This document shows, in pieces, positions 44,676 to 53,978 of a stretch of 64,000 nucleotides of DNA. How positions within the stretch are numbered: position 1 is the first letter of the stretch; the number at the start of each line of letters is the position of its first letter. The DNA is from Phyllobacterium chamaecytisi (lineage in GTDB: Bacteria; Pseudomonadota; Alphaproteobacteria; Rhizobiales; Rhizobiaceae). Position numbers and translations under genes: made by a program. The notes under the pieces are model-generated. The model was given only the letters and a program-made list of their open reading frames with translations. It was not told the DNA's origin and did no database searches. The DNA is taken from assembly GCF_020164455.1 (NCBI RefSeq), contig NZ_JAIQWW010000003.1, positions 124,001 through 188,000 of the forward strand. The letters are read 5' to 3'.

Positions 44676-46196
44676 TCACGCCGGTTCGACTGGTTCGAGA
44701 CCCTTCTGGCCAAGGCCCATATTGGGAAATACCAGTGACTTTATGACGACGGGCACAGCGCCGGACGTTTCGAGCATGGCGCCGATATCAATGAAATCGA
44801 ACTCGTCGAGCTTGATGCCGTCGATCGAGATGATTGAATTGACGCCGTCCGCACTGACGAAATGCATCCCCACCAGTCCCCCGACGTCGCTGTCGCCGAC
44901 GAGGATCAGGGGGTGACCTTTGGCAAGGATCTGTGACAAGCCCTCTCGTATCCCCCGACAGAAATCATCGAGGCGCCTGTAGCTTGCCGATCCCTGCCAT
45001 TCGTAGCAAATGGCCACAGGGCTGTCGCCGTGGGTCAAATCGAGCCGTGCCAGTGCTTCCTTCACCATTAAGCCAACACGTTCGGCGTCGATATCATCAT
45101 CGAATGCGAATGCGGGCTTTATGACGGGAACATTGCGAACGGGCAGGGCATCGAGTGGCCTGACGAAGATCGTACTGCCGCTAACCTGTACAGTATATTG
45201 CGAGGCGCCGACGACGGTCGCCCGGATACCCTGTTCGGGACGTTCAAGGCGCGGCCTCCAGTCGTCGAGCCGCTTGCGCAATTGCCGGGCCAGCAAGGGT
45301 CCGAGATCGCTGAACCCTGCATTGGTATCGGCATAGAGAAATTCCGAAACGCCGCCGGAAATCGTGACTATGTCGGGTGGTGGTCCCGCCGGCAGGGCAG
45401 GCAGGCGATGGAGACCAGCGGTTTCGCTGCGCATTGCGCCACCCTTCATAGCTTCGAACAGGTGGTCGACCATGGACGCCGCGAGTTTTCCGGCATCCTC
45501 GGGCGTGAGAACCGCGCCGAGCACCAACGCCACACCTGCTTGTTTCGCAAAATATTTGCCGGCTTCTTCCAACCGCGTAACCCGCCGGTCAGTATCGAAT
45601 GCGACGACCCGCGCGCCAATGTCGATGGCGCTGATATGGCGGATGGCGCCGTTTTCGCACAGTGCGAGTTTTGAGGTGCCTCCACCGATATCGACGTTCA
45701 GCACGCGCTGGCGTGTTCGGCCGGAAAGAGCGACCGCGCCAGACCCGAACGCAGCCAGAGTGGTTTCGAGGCCGTCCCCCGCGCTGACCACGACAAATTT
45801 GCCGGTCTGCGCCGAAAAGATTTCGCCAATGGCGCGCGCATTGCTGCGCCTGACGGCAACGCCGGTGAGGATGAGCGCCCCCGTGTCGATGTCCTCGGGC
45901 TTCAGGCCGGCGGCTTCGTACTGGGCCTCGAAAAACGATGCGAGCGCCTCCGCGTCGATAGCATCATCGCTGCGATAGGGCGTGAGCAAAACATCGGATT
46001 GATGCAGAAGCGTCCGCTCGACTACCATATAGCGCGTATCGAGACGCTCCAGCACGATGCGGGAGAAGGCGAGGTGAGACGTCGATGATCCAATGTCGAT
46101 ACCGACACTGGTCAACTGTATCTCATCCTCGAGTTCCATACTGCGGCCGATATTGGAGAAGAATATCCGGCCGCCTTCCTCTGGTTCCTCTGACAT
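44676..46196 (-). CDS. EutA-like protein (ethanolamine ammonia-lyase reactivating factor family)
   Basis: 506 residues from MSEEPEEGG at 46196; a longer frame overlaps the bicupin gene. It is an actin-fold ATPase of EutA type: phosphate-1 motif VGIDIGSSTSHLAFSRI near 32-48, LNVDIGGGTSKLALC near 178-192, and ISGGVSEFLY near 285. EutA frees inactive cobalamin from EutBC. No EutBC or other B12 enzyme is found here, and its neighbour is a bicupin, so its partner is unclear. Its C-terminal 90 residues (VGDSDVGGLVGMHFVS) are intact. Confidence 0.82.
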   Translation of the reverse strand: MSEEPEEGGRIFFSNIGRSMELEDEIQLTSVGIDIGSSTSHLAFSRIVLERLDTRYMVVERTLLHQSDVLLTPYRSDDAIDAEALASFFEAQYEAAGLKPEDIDTGALILTGVAVRRSNARAIGEIFSAQTGKFVVVSAGDGLETTLAAFGSGAVALSGRTRQRVLNVDIGGGTSKLALCENGAIRHISAIDIGARVVAFDTDRRVTRLEEAGKYFAKQAGVALVLGAVLTPEDAGKLAASMVDHLFEAMKGGAMRSETAGLHRLPALPAGPPPDIVTISGGVSEFLYADTNAGFSDLGPLLARQLRKRLDDWRPRLERPEQGIRATVVGASQYTVQVSGSTIFVRPLDALPVRNVPVIKPAFAFDDDIDAERVGLMVKEALARLDLTHGDSPVAICYEWQGSASYRRLDDFCRGIREGLSQILAKGHPLILVGDSDVGGLVGMHFVSADGVNSIISIDGIKLDEFDFIDIGAMLETSGAVPVVIKSLVFPNMGLGQKGLEPVEPA

Positions 46197-46209
46197 TGAA
46201 ATTAGCTGC

Positions 46210-47448
46210 TCAGACGACGGTGGACATTTTTTTCGTCGTGTCATCCGGCGTGACGTACCATTCCGGCTTCATACGGATTTCGACCCCATTGCGGTTCAGC
46301 TTCTCCTCATATTCCTTGCGGATATAGGGGTCTTCCATCCAGTACGGGATAGCCGTGCCGCCTTCATTGACGTCGATTGCGGTATAGTCGGTGTGCTTTT
46401 CACCAGGAGCGCCGGGATCGCGGCCAGGATTATGCGGGCCGAACCACGCCATCAGGCGGAAAGGCTCCTTGGAAACACTGAAGTGCTGATGATACCAGCG
46501 CGCACCACCCGGGGCGGCGGACACCATGCCGAAAGGACCGTAATCAAGGCGCTTGATCTTGTCGGCATGGCCATCCCTCCAGGGATTGACGCCGTATTCT
46601 TCGGGCCAGGTATAGGTGTAGCCTTCGCCTTTCAGGCAGATCAGAATTGCCGCCGACGTATGTGCGTGCGCTTTCGAATAACGGCCATTCTCATGCTGGC
46701 CGATCCAGTAGTAGAAGGTGTTGTTGGTCATGAACGGCTCAACGCGGCGGTAACCTGGCGAGCGTCTGTTGTCGAGCGGCAGTTCGCAATTGACGGCGTC
46801 TGGCATGAAGTTGGTCCGCCGCATGGCGAGCCCGCGAACGGGGTCAGGCTCGATTTCCTCGCGATACTTGTAAAAGTCGTCGGCTCCGGAAAAACGGTCG
46901 CGGAAGACATATGGGTTGTTGAAAACCGCATCGGCATTCTGGATCTGGTTGAGGACGTTCGGCGCCGTTGTTCCGCCAAGCAGAAGTGCCGGACTGTTGG
47001 TTGCGTTGACGATCCGATGCATGGCGTTCATCGGTATCGAGAACATCGACCCTTCCTGCCATTCGAAGACGTGTTTGCGACCTTCGCCCTCGAGCCACAC
47101 CTCGGTGGAGCCGCGTCCTTCGACGACGATGTATATTTCCTCAAACATGTGCTTTTCCGGATGAAGCGCGCCCGCCGCTGGCACCTCCACCAGATGACAA
47201 CCCCATTTGGTTTCTGTCCCAAGCAGCTGAATATAAGTGCCGCGTCCGCCGGTACGCTTCCACGGTTTCAAGGGAAGGTTTTTGACACTCGATACCCCAA
47301 GGTCGCGAAAGACAGGAATACCTTCTTCCACCATGAACTGATCATAGGGGGTTGGCTGCTTCTTGAACTCACCGAAACCGGCTTTCTTCGTGCCAGCGGG
47401 TTCGTGCCAGTGGGTGCCGGTGCCGCCGCCTAATGGATCCTGGTGCAT
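46210..47448 (-). CDS. Bicupin protein, possible ring-cleavage or other metal-dependent dioxygenase
   Basis: 412 residues from the ATG at 47448 behind GGAGGAA. Two cupin domains are visible. The first, near 75-145, has PAAGALHPEKHMFEEIYIVV with metal-type His, His, Glu. The second, near 240-320, has GRYSKAHAHTSAAIL with His-x-His, then ARWYHQHFSVSKEP. Layout resembles gentisate/1-hydroxy-2-naphthoate dioxygenases, but motifs differ and substrate is unknown. It is followed 13 bp later by the EutA-like gene. As the region lacks a recognised ring-cleavage enzyme, it is a candidate for that step. Confidence 0.72.
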   Translation of the reverse strand: MHQDPLGGGTGTHWHEPAGTKKAGFGEFKKQPTPYDQFMVEEGIPVFRDLGVSSVKNLPLKPWKRTGGRGTYIQLLGTETKWGCHLVEVPAAGALHPEKHMFEEIYIVVEGRGSTEVWLEGEGRKHVFEWQEGSMFSIPMNAMHRIVNATNSPALLLGGTTAPNVLNQIQNADAVFNNPYVFRDRFSGADDFYKYREEIEPDPVRGLAMRRTNFMPDAVNCELPLDNRRSPGYRRVEPFMTNNTFYYWIGQHENGRYSKAHAHTSAAILICLKGEGYTYTWPEEYGVNPWRDGHADKIKRLDYGPFGMVSAAPGGARWYHQHFSVSKEPFRLMAWFGPHNPGRDPGAPGEKHTDYTAIDVNEGGTAIPYWMEDPYIRKEYEEKLNRNGVEIRMKPEWYVTPDDTTKKMSTVV

Positions 47449-47608
47449 TGATTCCTCCTGTCGATGCATTTCCGCTGCGCCTGAAGCGCTCGCGGATGTA
47501 ATATTTGCGTCAGCCTACCAGCTGCTCGGAGCGGCGGTAGCTTGATTTCGGAAAGACCATCTTTCCGGTTTTGTCCGGGCAGGGGACGTCAGCCCCCGCT
47601 GGCGTTTT

Positions 47609-48391
47609 CTACTTCTGTTCGCTCCAGCTCTCCGGGAACAATCCCTCGCGCAACGCGCCGCGCACATAGTAGCTCCAGAGCTTGCGAATGTGATGATCGC
47701 GGCGAAAGCTGTGGGCAAATGAATCAAGCTCGGCGTCCGTCAACGGCTTGACCTTGCCGATGGCGGCAGCGCGATAAGCCGCTTCCGCGTTCTCTACGAG
47801 ATGAAGCGAATCGATGAATGCCCCGCGCACCGTCTCCGCGGTCACGATCTGGCCATGGGCGCGTATCTGCATGGCATGGTGAGCGCCGAGCGTGGCGGCG
47901 ACACTGCGGCCCTGTTCACTGTTGCTGACATGGGCCGGGTCCGCATGAACGGGAATGCCGCTCCGCCAGCGTATCGCGTGATTCTTGAAGGGTAGAAGGT
48001 GCATATCTTCGACAAGGGTGAAGACATTGGTTGCATCATTATGGAAATGCGCAATCGATTTCACATCCGGTCGCTCACGATAAATCTCACAATGAAGGAA
48101 AACTTCCGAAGGAGGTTTGACGCCTTTTGGACCTGCCACAACCTTGCCGTCCATGTCGCAGACCAGAAGATCTTCGGGGGATACTTCGGCGCGGCTTTTC
48201 TCCTGGGGCTGTACGAGCACGGTCTCGTTGCCGGGCAAGAGGGCGCTGACATGACCACTGTATTCAAGTATTTTCAGGCTGTTCAGGAGCCGCGTGGCAA
48301 TCGCGATTTCAGCTCGCAATGACGTTTCCGATGGAAGCGCTATCCCCGCCTTTTCGGGGTTTCCATCTGTTGTCCGCGCATGAGAATCCAT
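47609..48391 (-). CDS. Class II aldolase/adducin-family protein, second copy
   Basis: 260 residues behind a GGGAGGG ribosome site. Fold motifs: SGHVSALLPGNETVLVQP near 45-62, SIAHFHNDATNVF near 116-128 (metal site His-x-His), QIRAHGQIVTA near 178-188. It is related to, but clearly diverged from, the protein at 41114-41797. Its place between the bicupin and the Rieske ferredoxin suggests a role as decarboxylase or aldolase in aromatic-acid breakdown. Confidence 0.85.
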   Translation of the reverse strand: MDSHARTTDGNPEKAGIALPSETSLRAEIAIATRLLNSLKILEYSGHVSALLPGNETVLVQPQEKSRAEVSPEDLLVCDMDGKVVAGPKGVKPPSEVFLHCEIYRERPDVKSIAHFHNDATNVFTLVEDMHLLPFKNHAIRWRSGIPVHADPAHVSNSEQGRSVAATLGAHHAMQIRAHGQIVTAETVRGAFIDSLHLVENAEAAYRAAAIGKVKPLTDAELDSFAHSFRRDHHIRKLWSYYVRGALREGLFPESWSEQK

Positions 48392-48467
48392 AATCCCTCC
48401 CGTCGTGTTTCTAATAAAATCCCATATTATACAAATCTGTTATGCCCGCGATATCACATATGCTTTA

Positions 48468-48791
48468 CACCTCGATCATCACGTCGTCGTTCTCGACGAC
48501 CACTTTGTAGGTTCGCACGGGTACCATGCAGGGTGGGGCGACGACCTCGCCGGTGCGAAGATCGAATGCACCATTGTGAAAATCGCATTCGATCGTATGG
48601 CCGTCGATATATCCTTCCGACAGCGAGCCCGGGCCGTGGGTGCAGGCATCGTCTGTCACGTAGAACGTCCCATTGACGTTGAAAACGGCCAGCACGAGAT
48701 CGCCGGATTCGACTCTGATGGCGCTGTCGAAATCAACATCATCCGCAGAACAAAGCCTTATCCTCGAACGCGTTTGCGTCATCTGGTCCAT
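48468..48791 (-). CDS. Rieske [2Fe-2S] ferredoxin
   Basis: 108 residues from the ATG at 48791, behind GAAAGGA; the longer open frame reads through the divergent promoter. The Rieske ligands are CTHGPG (Cys50, His52) and CDFHNG (Cys69, His72). It is a small soluble electron carrier, typical of three-component ring-hydroxylating oxygenases, and is divergent from the oxygenase gene at 48999. The stop is at 48465-48467. Confidence 0.92.
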
Positions 48792-48864
48792 ATCCTTTCT
48801 CCCTGCTGCCGCCGCGCGCTTGACTAGCTCGCCAACAGCCTGTAGTTTTCTAAAACGAAACAGC

Positions 48865-48881
48865 GTTCTGTATAAAGGAAC
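48865..48881. promoter_or_regulatory. Composite operator 2 in the Rieske divergent promoter
   Basis: GTTCTGTATAAAGGAAC is GTTC-n9-GAAC. Read on the minus strand, it continues with three bases and GTTT, like the other two sites. It lies between the Rieske ferredoxin (minus) and Rieske oxygenase (plus) genes and could control both. Confidence 0.65.
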
Positions 48882-48998
48882 GCGATGCAAGAATAACCGA
48901 TCAGAGCGGGACGTCAACTCGAAACTGACGATTAACGTTCTGGCTCGGCCAAACAGCAGCCGGATTTCGTCGCGATTGGACGATTCGAGGAGGATTGA

Positions 48999-50285
48999 AT
49001 GCTTAGAAAAGAACAAAACGACCTTCTGACGCAGACTGGCCCAGCCACACCCATGGGCGACATGTTTCGCTGCTACTGGATACCGGCGCTGCTTGCGGAA
49101 GAACTGCCGGCCAATGATTGTCCGCCGGTTCGCATAAAACTGCTCAGCGAACGTTTGCTGGCGTTCCGGGATAGCGAAGGCCGCTATGGATTGATCGACG
49201 AGTTTTGTGCCCACCGGGGTGTTTCATTGTGGTTTGGCCGCAACGAGAAGGGCGGATTGCGCTGCCCCTATCACGGCTGGAAGTACGACCACACGGGTCA
49301 ATGTATCGAGGTGCCGTCGGAACCCAAGGAAAGCGGCTTCTGCAACAAGATCAAGCTGAAGTCTTATCCACTCATCAAGATCGGCGATATTCTCTGGACC
49401 TATATGGGGCCAGCCGACAAAGAGCCGCCGCATCCGGAATGGGAATTTGCGCTTGTGCCGCCTGAGCAGACGTTCACATCGAAGCGCTGGCAGGAGTCGA
49501 ACTGGTTGCAGGCCATGGAAGGCGGCATCGATTCGAGCCATGTTTCCTTCCTTCATAGCGGAAGTCTCAACAGCGACCCGCTGTTCAAGGGTGCCCGCGG
49601 CAACAAATACAATATGGCAGACTCCAAGCCATTTTTCGAAGTCACGGACAATGAAGGCGGACTATTCATCGGCGCCCGCAGGAATGCCGAGGAAGGCCAC
49701 TATTACTGGCGTGTAACGCCGTGGGTCATGCCGTCGTTCACCATGGTGCCGCCGCGCGGCAACCATCCTGTCCATGGCCATTTCTGGATCCCGATCGACG
49801 ACGAGAATTGCTGGGCGTGGAGCTTCGACTACCACCCAGTCCGGGCTCTGACGCCCGAAGAGCGCCAGGCAATGCTCGACGGCAAGGGCATTCATGTCAC
49901 ATACGTTCCTGGAACCTTCCGTCCCGCCGCCAACAAGGACAATGATTATCTCATGGATCGCGAGGCCCAGCGTCTTGGCGTAACCTATTCCGGCGTCGAA
50001 GGCATCGCCATGCAGGATGCCTCATTGCAGGAAAGCATGGGACCCATCGTCGACCGGACAAAGGAAAACCTGGTATCGACGGATAACGGGATCATCATGG
50101 CGCGTCACCGTTTGCTGAAGGCTGTCCGGGCATTCAAGGACAAAGGTATTACCCCTCCGGGTGTCGATCCTGCCCACCACCGCGTGCGGTCGGCGGCTGT
50201 CGTGTTGCCTGTCGATCAGTCTTACATCGATGCAGCCGCCGAAGCGTTGACAGTGATTGAGGGGAAAGCGCCGGCCTCTGTCTGA
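48999..50285 (+). CDS. Rieske non-haem iron ring-hydroxylating oxygenase, phthalate 4,5-dioxygenase-like
   Basis: 428 residues behind GAGGAGGATTGA. The Rieske motifs are CAHRGVSL near 68 and CPYHGWKYD near 89. The mononuclear iron site is GGIDSSHVSFLHSG near 178-191, with the Asp-x2-His-x4-His pattern. Length and motifs fit the single-subunit phthalate dioxygenase/oxygenase family (PDO, OhbB, VanA-like). It should hydroxylate or demethylate an aromatic acid with electrons from the local reductase and ferredoxin. The exact substrate is inferred only from the 4,5-dihydroxyphthalate-type decarboxylase nearby. Confidence 0.92.
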   Translation: MLRKEQNDLLTQTGPATPMGDMFRCYWIPALLAEELPANDCPPVRIKLLSERLLAFRDSEGRYGLIDEFCAHRGVSLWFGRNEKGGLRCPYHGWKYDHTGQCIEVPSEPKESGFCNKIKLKSYPLIKIGDILWTYMGPADKEPPHPEWEFALVPPEQTFTSKRWQESNWLQAMEGGIDSSHVSFLHSGSLNSDPLFKGARGNKYNMADSKPFFEVTDNEGGLFIGARRNAEEGHYYWRVTPWVMPSFTMVPPRGNHPVHGHFWIPIDDENCWAWSFDYHPVRALTPEERQAMLDGKGIHVTYVPGTFRPAANKDNDYLMDREAQRLGVTYSGVEGIAMQDASLQESMGPIVDRTKENLVSTDNGIIMARHRLLKAVRAFKDKGITPPGVDPAHHRVRSAAVVLPVDQSYIDAAAEALTVIEGKAPASV

Positions 50286-50319
50286 GCCACGGTGACGGTC
50301 CGTTCCAAAGGAGAACGAT

Positions 50320-50841
50320 ATGCAGCTTGGTCTCAGTGAAAGTGCGCGCGCTACCACGGCAGAGGAAGCCCGGTTCAGAATTGGTTACCCCAATTCCAGG
50401 CCGAGGAAGTCGCGCATCATTGCTCTCGATTCTGACAGCGTCGCGGCTCTGAAGTCGTTGGTGGATCAAGCTTCGGATGGTGCCCACTTTCTGCGATATA
50501 TCGAACCAAAGGGCGCTACGAACTCGCTGAAAATGTTGTCGGTCGATGCAATACTCGAGGATATTGATGGAAAGCGGACCAATCTCGTCGACGAAATTGC
50601 CGACGCGGATGTTATCGTCATGGTCACATCCGCCGGAGCATCGGCTGAAGCCGCCGAGGTAATCGGCAACGCCTGTTTCGTGCGCAGCAAGATGACCACA
50701 GGTCTGGTCCTCAATTCGGCCAGCGTTCCTTCCGAACAGTTGAAGCGGACATTGACCACGATGCGTCCCTTCGCGGCAATGCTCGTTGTTTCGACGGGCG
50801 CTGAATATGTCAGCGAAATGCTGAGCGCGTTGCGAGTTTGA
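50320..50841 (+). CDS. Unrecognised 173-residue protein in the Rieske operon
   Basis: 173 residues behind AAAGGAG. No named family was recognised. Alternating hydrophobic strands (SRIIALDSDSVAALKSL, DADVIVMVTSAGASAEAAEVIG) suggest a small alpha/beta, Rossmann-like fold; there are no membrane segments and one Cys (GNACFV). It sits 35 bp after the Rieske oxygenase and before the IclR gene, so it probably serves the same pathway. A lyase, isomerase or accessory role is open. Confidence 0.75.
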   Translation: MQLGLSESARATTAEEARFRIGYPNSRPRKSRIIALDSDSVAALKSLVDQASDGAHFLRYIEPKGATNSLKMLSVDAILEDIDGKRTNLVDEIADADVIVMVTSAGASAEAAEVIGNACFVRSKMTTGLVLNSASVPSEQLKRTLTTMRPFAAMLVVSTGAEYVSEMLSALRV

Positions 50842-50964
50842 GATGCTGCTGCCAAGGGACGGAGATATTGGCACTAGCATGACCGGGGGTGGTGGGTTCC
50901 AAAGGAATTCTGGTCTCGGAATGGCTATCGAATGGGTGGTCTGGGAAATTGCGAGGGCTGTGTT

Positions 50965-51828
50965 ATGAACGGCACTGTTGTCCACGCGATCAAACGGAAT
51001 GCTGAACCCATGAACCCACCTTCCAAAGACACGTCCAGTTCAAAGAAAACGCCATCGTCCAAGCGCAATCGGCTGTCGTCCGTCACGACGGCAATACGGT
51101 TGCTGAAAGCCTTTTCAGAAGACGAGGTGGAGATCGGCGTCAGCGCATTGGCATTGAAGCTGAAGGTGGCAAAGAGCACCGTTCATCGCCTTGCCGTGAC
51201 ATTGGTTTCGGAAGGGCTGCTGGAGCAAAACCCGGAAACCGAGCGCTACAAACTCGGGGTCGGGTTATTCGGTCTTGGGACGCTTGTACGCCGGCGTATG
51301 AATGTTTCCAATGAAGCGCGCCCGTTTCTTTTCGACCTGCGCAAACACACCGGCGAAACCATCATCCTCGGCATCCCGACAGACATCGAAATCATGCATG
51401 TCTATGATCTGGAAAGCCCGCAGGCATTGTCGATAAAATCGGATCTCGGCGTCCGCCGCCCCGCACATTGCACGGCAGTCGGTCGCGCTATCTTTGCATT
51501 CGCCCCGGAAGAGACGATCGAACACGTTCTGGCAGGACCGCTCGCCCGCCGTACGCCGCGTACGCCGGTCGATCCCAAGCAGATACGGAAGATATTCGCC
51601 GAAGTCCGTGAGCGCGGTTATGCCATTGAAGACGAGGAAAGCGAACCGGGGATCCGGGTCATCGCTGCACCGGTCCGGGATTCAAATGGTGTGGTCGTCG
51701 CTGCTGTCGGGATTGGCGGACCCTTGCAGAGATTGTCGATCGAGGCGCTCGAAGGGTTTGCACCACCACTTTTGGAAACCGTTGCAGCGATATCGGCGCG
51801 TCTCGGATACTCCGCAAGGCATCGATAG
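50965..51828 (+). CDS. IclR-family regulator of the aromatic-acid cluster
   Basis: About 287 residues from the ATG at 50965 (starts at 50932 or 51010 are also possible). A Ser/Lys-rich N-terminus precedes the winged helix-turn-helix (TAIRLLKAFSEDEVEIGVSALALKLKVAKSTVHRLAVTLVSEGLLEQN). The IclR effector domain has ARPFLFDLRKHTGETIILG and GVRRPAHCTAVGRAIFAF. IclR proteins of aromatic pathways (PcaU, PcaR, PobR) often activate with an aromatic effector. It is the best candidate to bind the three GTTC composite sites. Confidence 0.9.
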   Translation: MNGTVVHAIKRNAEPMNPPSKDTSSSKKTPSSKRNRLSSVTTAIRLLKAFSEDEVEIGVSALALKLKVAKSTVHRLAVTLVSEGLLEQNPETERYKLGVGLFGLGTLVRRRMNVSNEARPFLFDLRKHTGETIILGIPTDIEIMHVYDLESPQALSIKSDLGVRRPAHCTAVGRAIFAFAPEETIEHVLAGPLARRTPRTPVDPKQIRKIFAEVRERGYAIEDEESEPGIRVIAAPVRDSNGVVVAAVGIGGPLQRLSIEALEGFAPPLLETVAAISARLGYSARHR

Positions 51829-51849
51829 GCAGAAATGGGAAGCCCACGC

Positions 51850-52860
51850 ATGGCAGTCATCACGCTGAATGGAAGCGACCTCCGCTGGGAGTGCGACGAA
51901 GGCGACACGATCATGCGATCGGCACTACGGGCGGGACTGGGCTTTCCCTATGAGTGCAATGTCGGGTCATGCGGCAATTGCCGCTTCGATCTCGTTGAAG
52001 GTGAAATCGAAGAATTGCGTGCGGATCCGCCGGGCTTGAGTGAACGTGATCGTGCGCGCGGCCGCCGCTTGGGCTGCCAGGCCAGCCCCTTGTCCGATTG
52101 TGCCGTCAAGTTGCGGCTGATGCCGCAGTATGAGAGCCTGTTCAGGCCGCAACGCCAGGCTGCGACCTTGGTTGCAACGTCCGACATCACGCATGACATC
52201 CGGGAGTTTCGCTTCCGGTCAGAGGCAACGAGCCGGTTCCTTTCAGGTCAATATGCCTTGCTGCATCTGCCCGAGGTGCCAGGCGGTCGCGCCTATTCGA
52301 TGGCGAATACCAGCAATGATGGCGGAGAATGGCACTTTCAGATACGCCGTGTGCCGGGCGGCGAGGCAACAGGATACTTGTTCTCGCAACTGCGCGTTGG
52401 GGATCGTATCGAGCTCGATGGCCCCTATGGCATGGCATATCTTCGCGAGAACTCGCCGAGGGATATCGTTTGTATTGCCGGCGGTTCGGGGCTTTCACCG
52501 ATGGTGTCGATCACGCGCGCGGCGGCTGTTGCACCGAGCCTTGCCGGAAGACGCATAGACTTCGTCTTCGGCGGTCGCACGGCGCAGGATATTTGCGGCA
52601 AGGAAATGCTGCAAATGCTACCGGGATTTGGTACAAATATTCACTACCATCCGGTCGTTTCCGGCATGCCTGAAGCCGATGATGGCTGGGATGGTTACAG
52701 AGGCTATGTCCATGAAGTCGCTCATAGTCTTTTCGCCGCACGGCTTCCTTCGTGCGAGATCTATTTTGCAGGTCCCCCCGCAATGGGACAAGCAATACAG
52801 AAAATGCTGGTCGATCTTGGTGTCGACTCAACCCAAGTGCATTTTGACCAGTTCTATTGA
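51850..52860 (+). CDS. Oxygenase reductase: plant-type [2Fe-2S] ferredoxin fused to FAD/NAD(P) reductase
   Basis: 336 residues from the ATG at 51850 (51835 is possible). N-terminal ferredoxin ligands are CNVGSCGNC near 33-41 with the fourth Cys in GCQ near 76. The FAD motif is GRAYSMAN near 145, and the NAD(P) region has CIAGGSGLSPM near 207. The C-terminus VHFDQFY is typical. It passes electrons from NAD(P)H to the Rieske system. The IclR gene ends 21 bp earlier. Confidence 0.93.
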   Translation: MAVITLNGSDLRWECDEGDTIMRSALRAGLGFPYECNVGSCGNCRFDLVEGEIEELRADPPGLSERDRARGRRLGCQASPLSDCAVKLRLMPQYESLFRPQRQAATLVATSDITHDIREFRFRSEATSRFLSGQYALLHLPEVPGGRAYSMANTSNDGGEWHFQIRRVPGGEATGYLFSQLRVGDRIELDGPYGMAYLRENSPRDIVCIAGGSGLSPMVSITRAAAVAPSLAGRRIDFVFGGRTAQDICGKEMLQMLPGFGTNIHYHPVVSGMPEADDGWDGYRGYVHEVAHSLFAARLPSCEIYFAGPPAMGQAIQKMLVDLGVDSTQVHFDQFY

Positions 52861-52896
52861 TCATTTGGCTGCAACCGACAGCCGCTGAAAGCCGCA

Positions 52897-53847
52897 ATGA
52901 AACCTCGTCAGCTGATATACTTCATAAAGGTCGTTGACGTAGGCAACATTACGAAGGCGGCGGAACAGTTGAATCTGGCGCAGACCGCTCTCGGGATACA
53001 GATACGCAATCTCGAGGAATCGCTTCATGTTCAATTGCTCGACCGCCATTCGCGGGGTGTCAGCGCGACACCCGCGGGACTTTTGCTTTACGAACGCGCG
53101 CATGAAATTCTGCAGCGGATCGAGGACACGCGCCGCGACCTGATTTCACTGGCGGGCGAGCGTGCGCGCATCAGGCTTGGTGCTACGCCAAGCATCCTGA
53201 AGCTGATTGGAACCGAACTGGTGGTGGCCGCAAAACAGCAACTGCCCGGAATCGCGTTGCATGTGGTGGAGGAGTTGAGTTTTGTCCTGACCGACGCGCT
53301 GGAGCGCGGCGAACTCGACTACGTTCTCGCCTATGACATCGAGGAGAATCCCGGTCTCAGGCGTCTTGCCCTGATGAAGGAAGACTTGCTGCATATTGCG
53401 GTACCGGGAGGAGATCCCGCCGAGGGTGGAATATCGTTCAAGCAGGCGGTTGCAGGCGATCTGGCCCTTGTGTCCAGCCGGGATATTATCTGGCGCCGTA
53501 TTCATAAGACGGCCTCCCGCTTGTCGCTGGATGTAAACGTGACCTATCAGGTCCAATCGATGGAAGCAATCAAGGCGCTGATCCTTCATGGTCTTGCAGA
53601 AAGCATCATGCCGTTCGGTATTGTGTCGGAAGAAATTCAATCGGGAGCATTGATTGCCCGGCGTATCGAACGGCCGTCGGTAAGGTTGACACTCTATCTG
53701 GCTCACGCGGCCCACAAGGGGTTGAGCGACGACACTGCATTCATCGCATTTGTTGATGGAATGATCGACAGGCTCGCCGCTACAATTGGGCCGTACGCGC
53801 ACCCGATTGACCGCTCGCAACCGCCGCAAATAGAAGCAGACCATTGA
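52897..53847 (+). CDS. LysR-family transcriptional regulator
   Basis: 316 residues. The N-terminal helix-turn-helix is of Nac/Cbl-like type: MKPRQLIYFIKVVDVGNITKAAEQLNLAQTALGIQIRNLEESL. A LysR effector domain follows from about 90. It lies 36 bp after the reductase gene in the same direction and may be co-transcribed. Target promoters are not identified. Confidence 0.92.
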   Translation: MKPRQLIYFIKVVDVGNITKAAEQLNLAQTALGIQIRNLEESLHVQLLDRHSRGVSATPAGLLLYERAHEILQRIEDTRRDLISLAGERARIRLGATPSILKLIGTELVVAAKQQLPGIALHVVEELSFVLTDALERGELDYVLAYDIEENPGLRRLALMKEDLLHIAVPGGDPAEGGISFKQAVAGDLALVSSRDIIWRRIHKTASRLSLDVNVTYQVQSMEAIKALILHGLAESIMPFGIVSEEIQSGALIARRIERPSVRLTLYLAHAAHKGLSDDTAFIAFVDGMIDRLAATIGPYAHPIDRSQPPQIEADH

Positions 53848-53978
53848 AGGCGATCGCATAGGCAATCGCAGCCGTTCATCTGCTATGCAAAATCGATATA
53901 CCAGCCTTGCCAAAGCGTTGTTTCCGGCGTCGTCCACCTGATTTATATTGCGGTGCACAATGCCAGGAAGGACGTGTC

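Noticed and set aside
46093-47433. A 446-codon open frame antisense to the bicupin
   Set aside because: The bicupin has clear cupin motifs and a good ribosome site; the antisense frame has neither.
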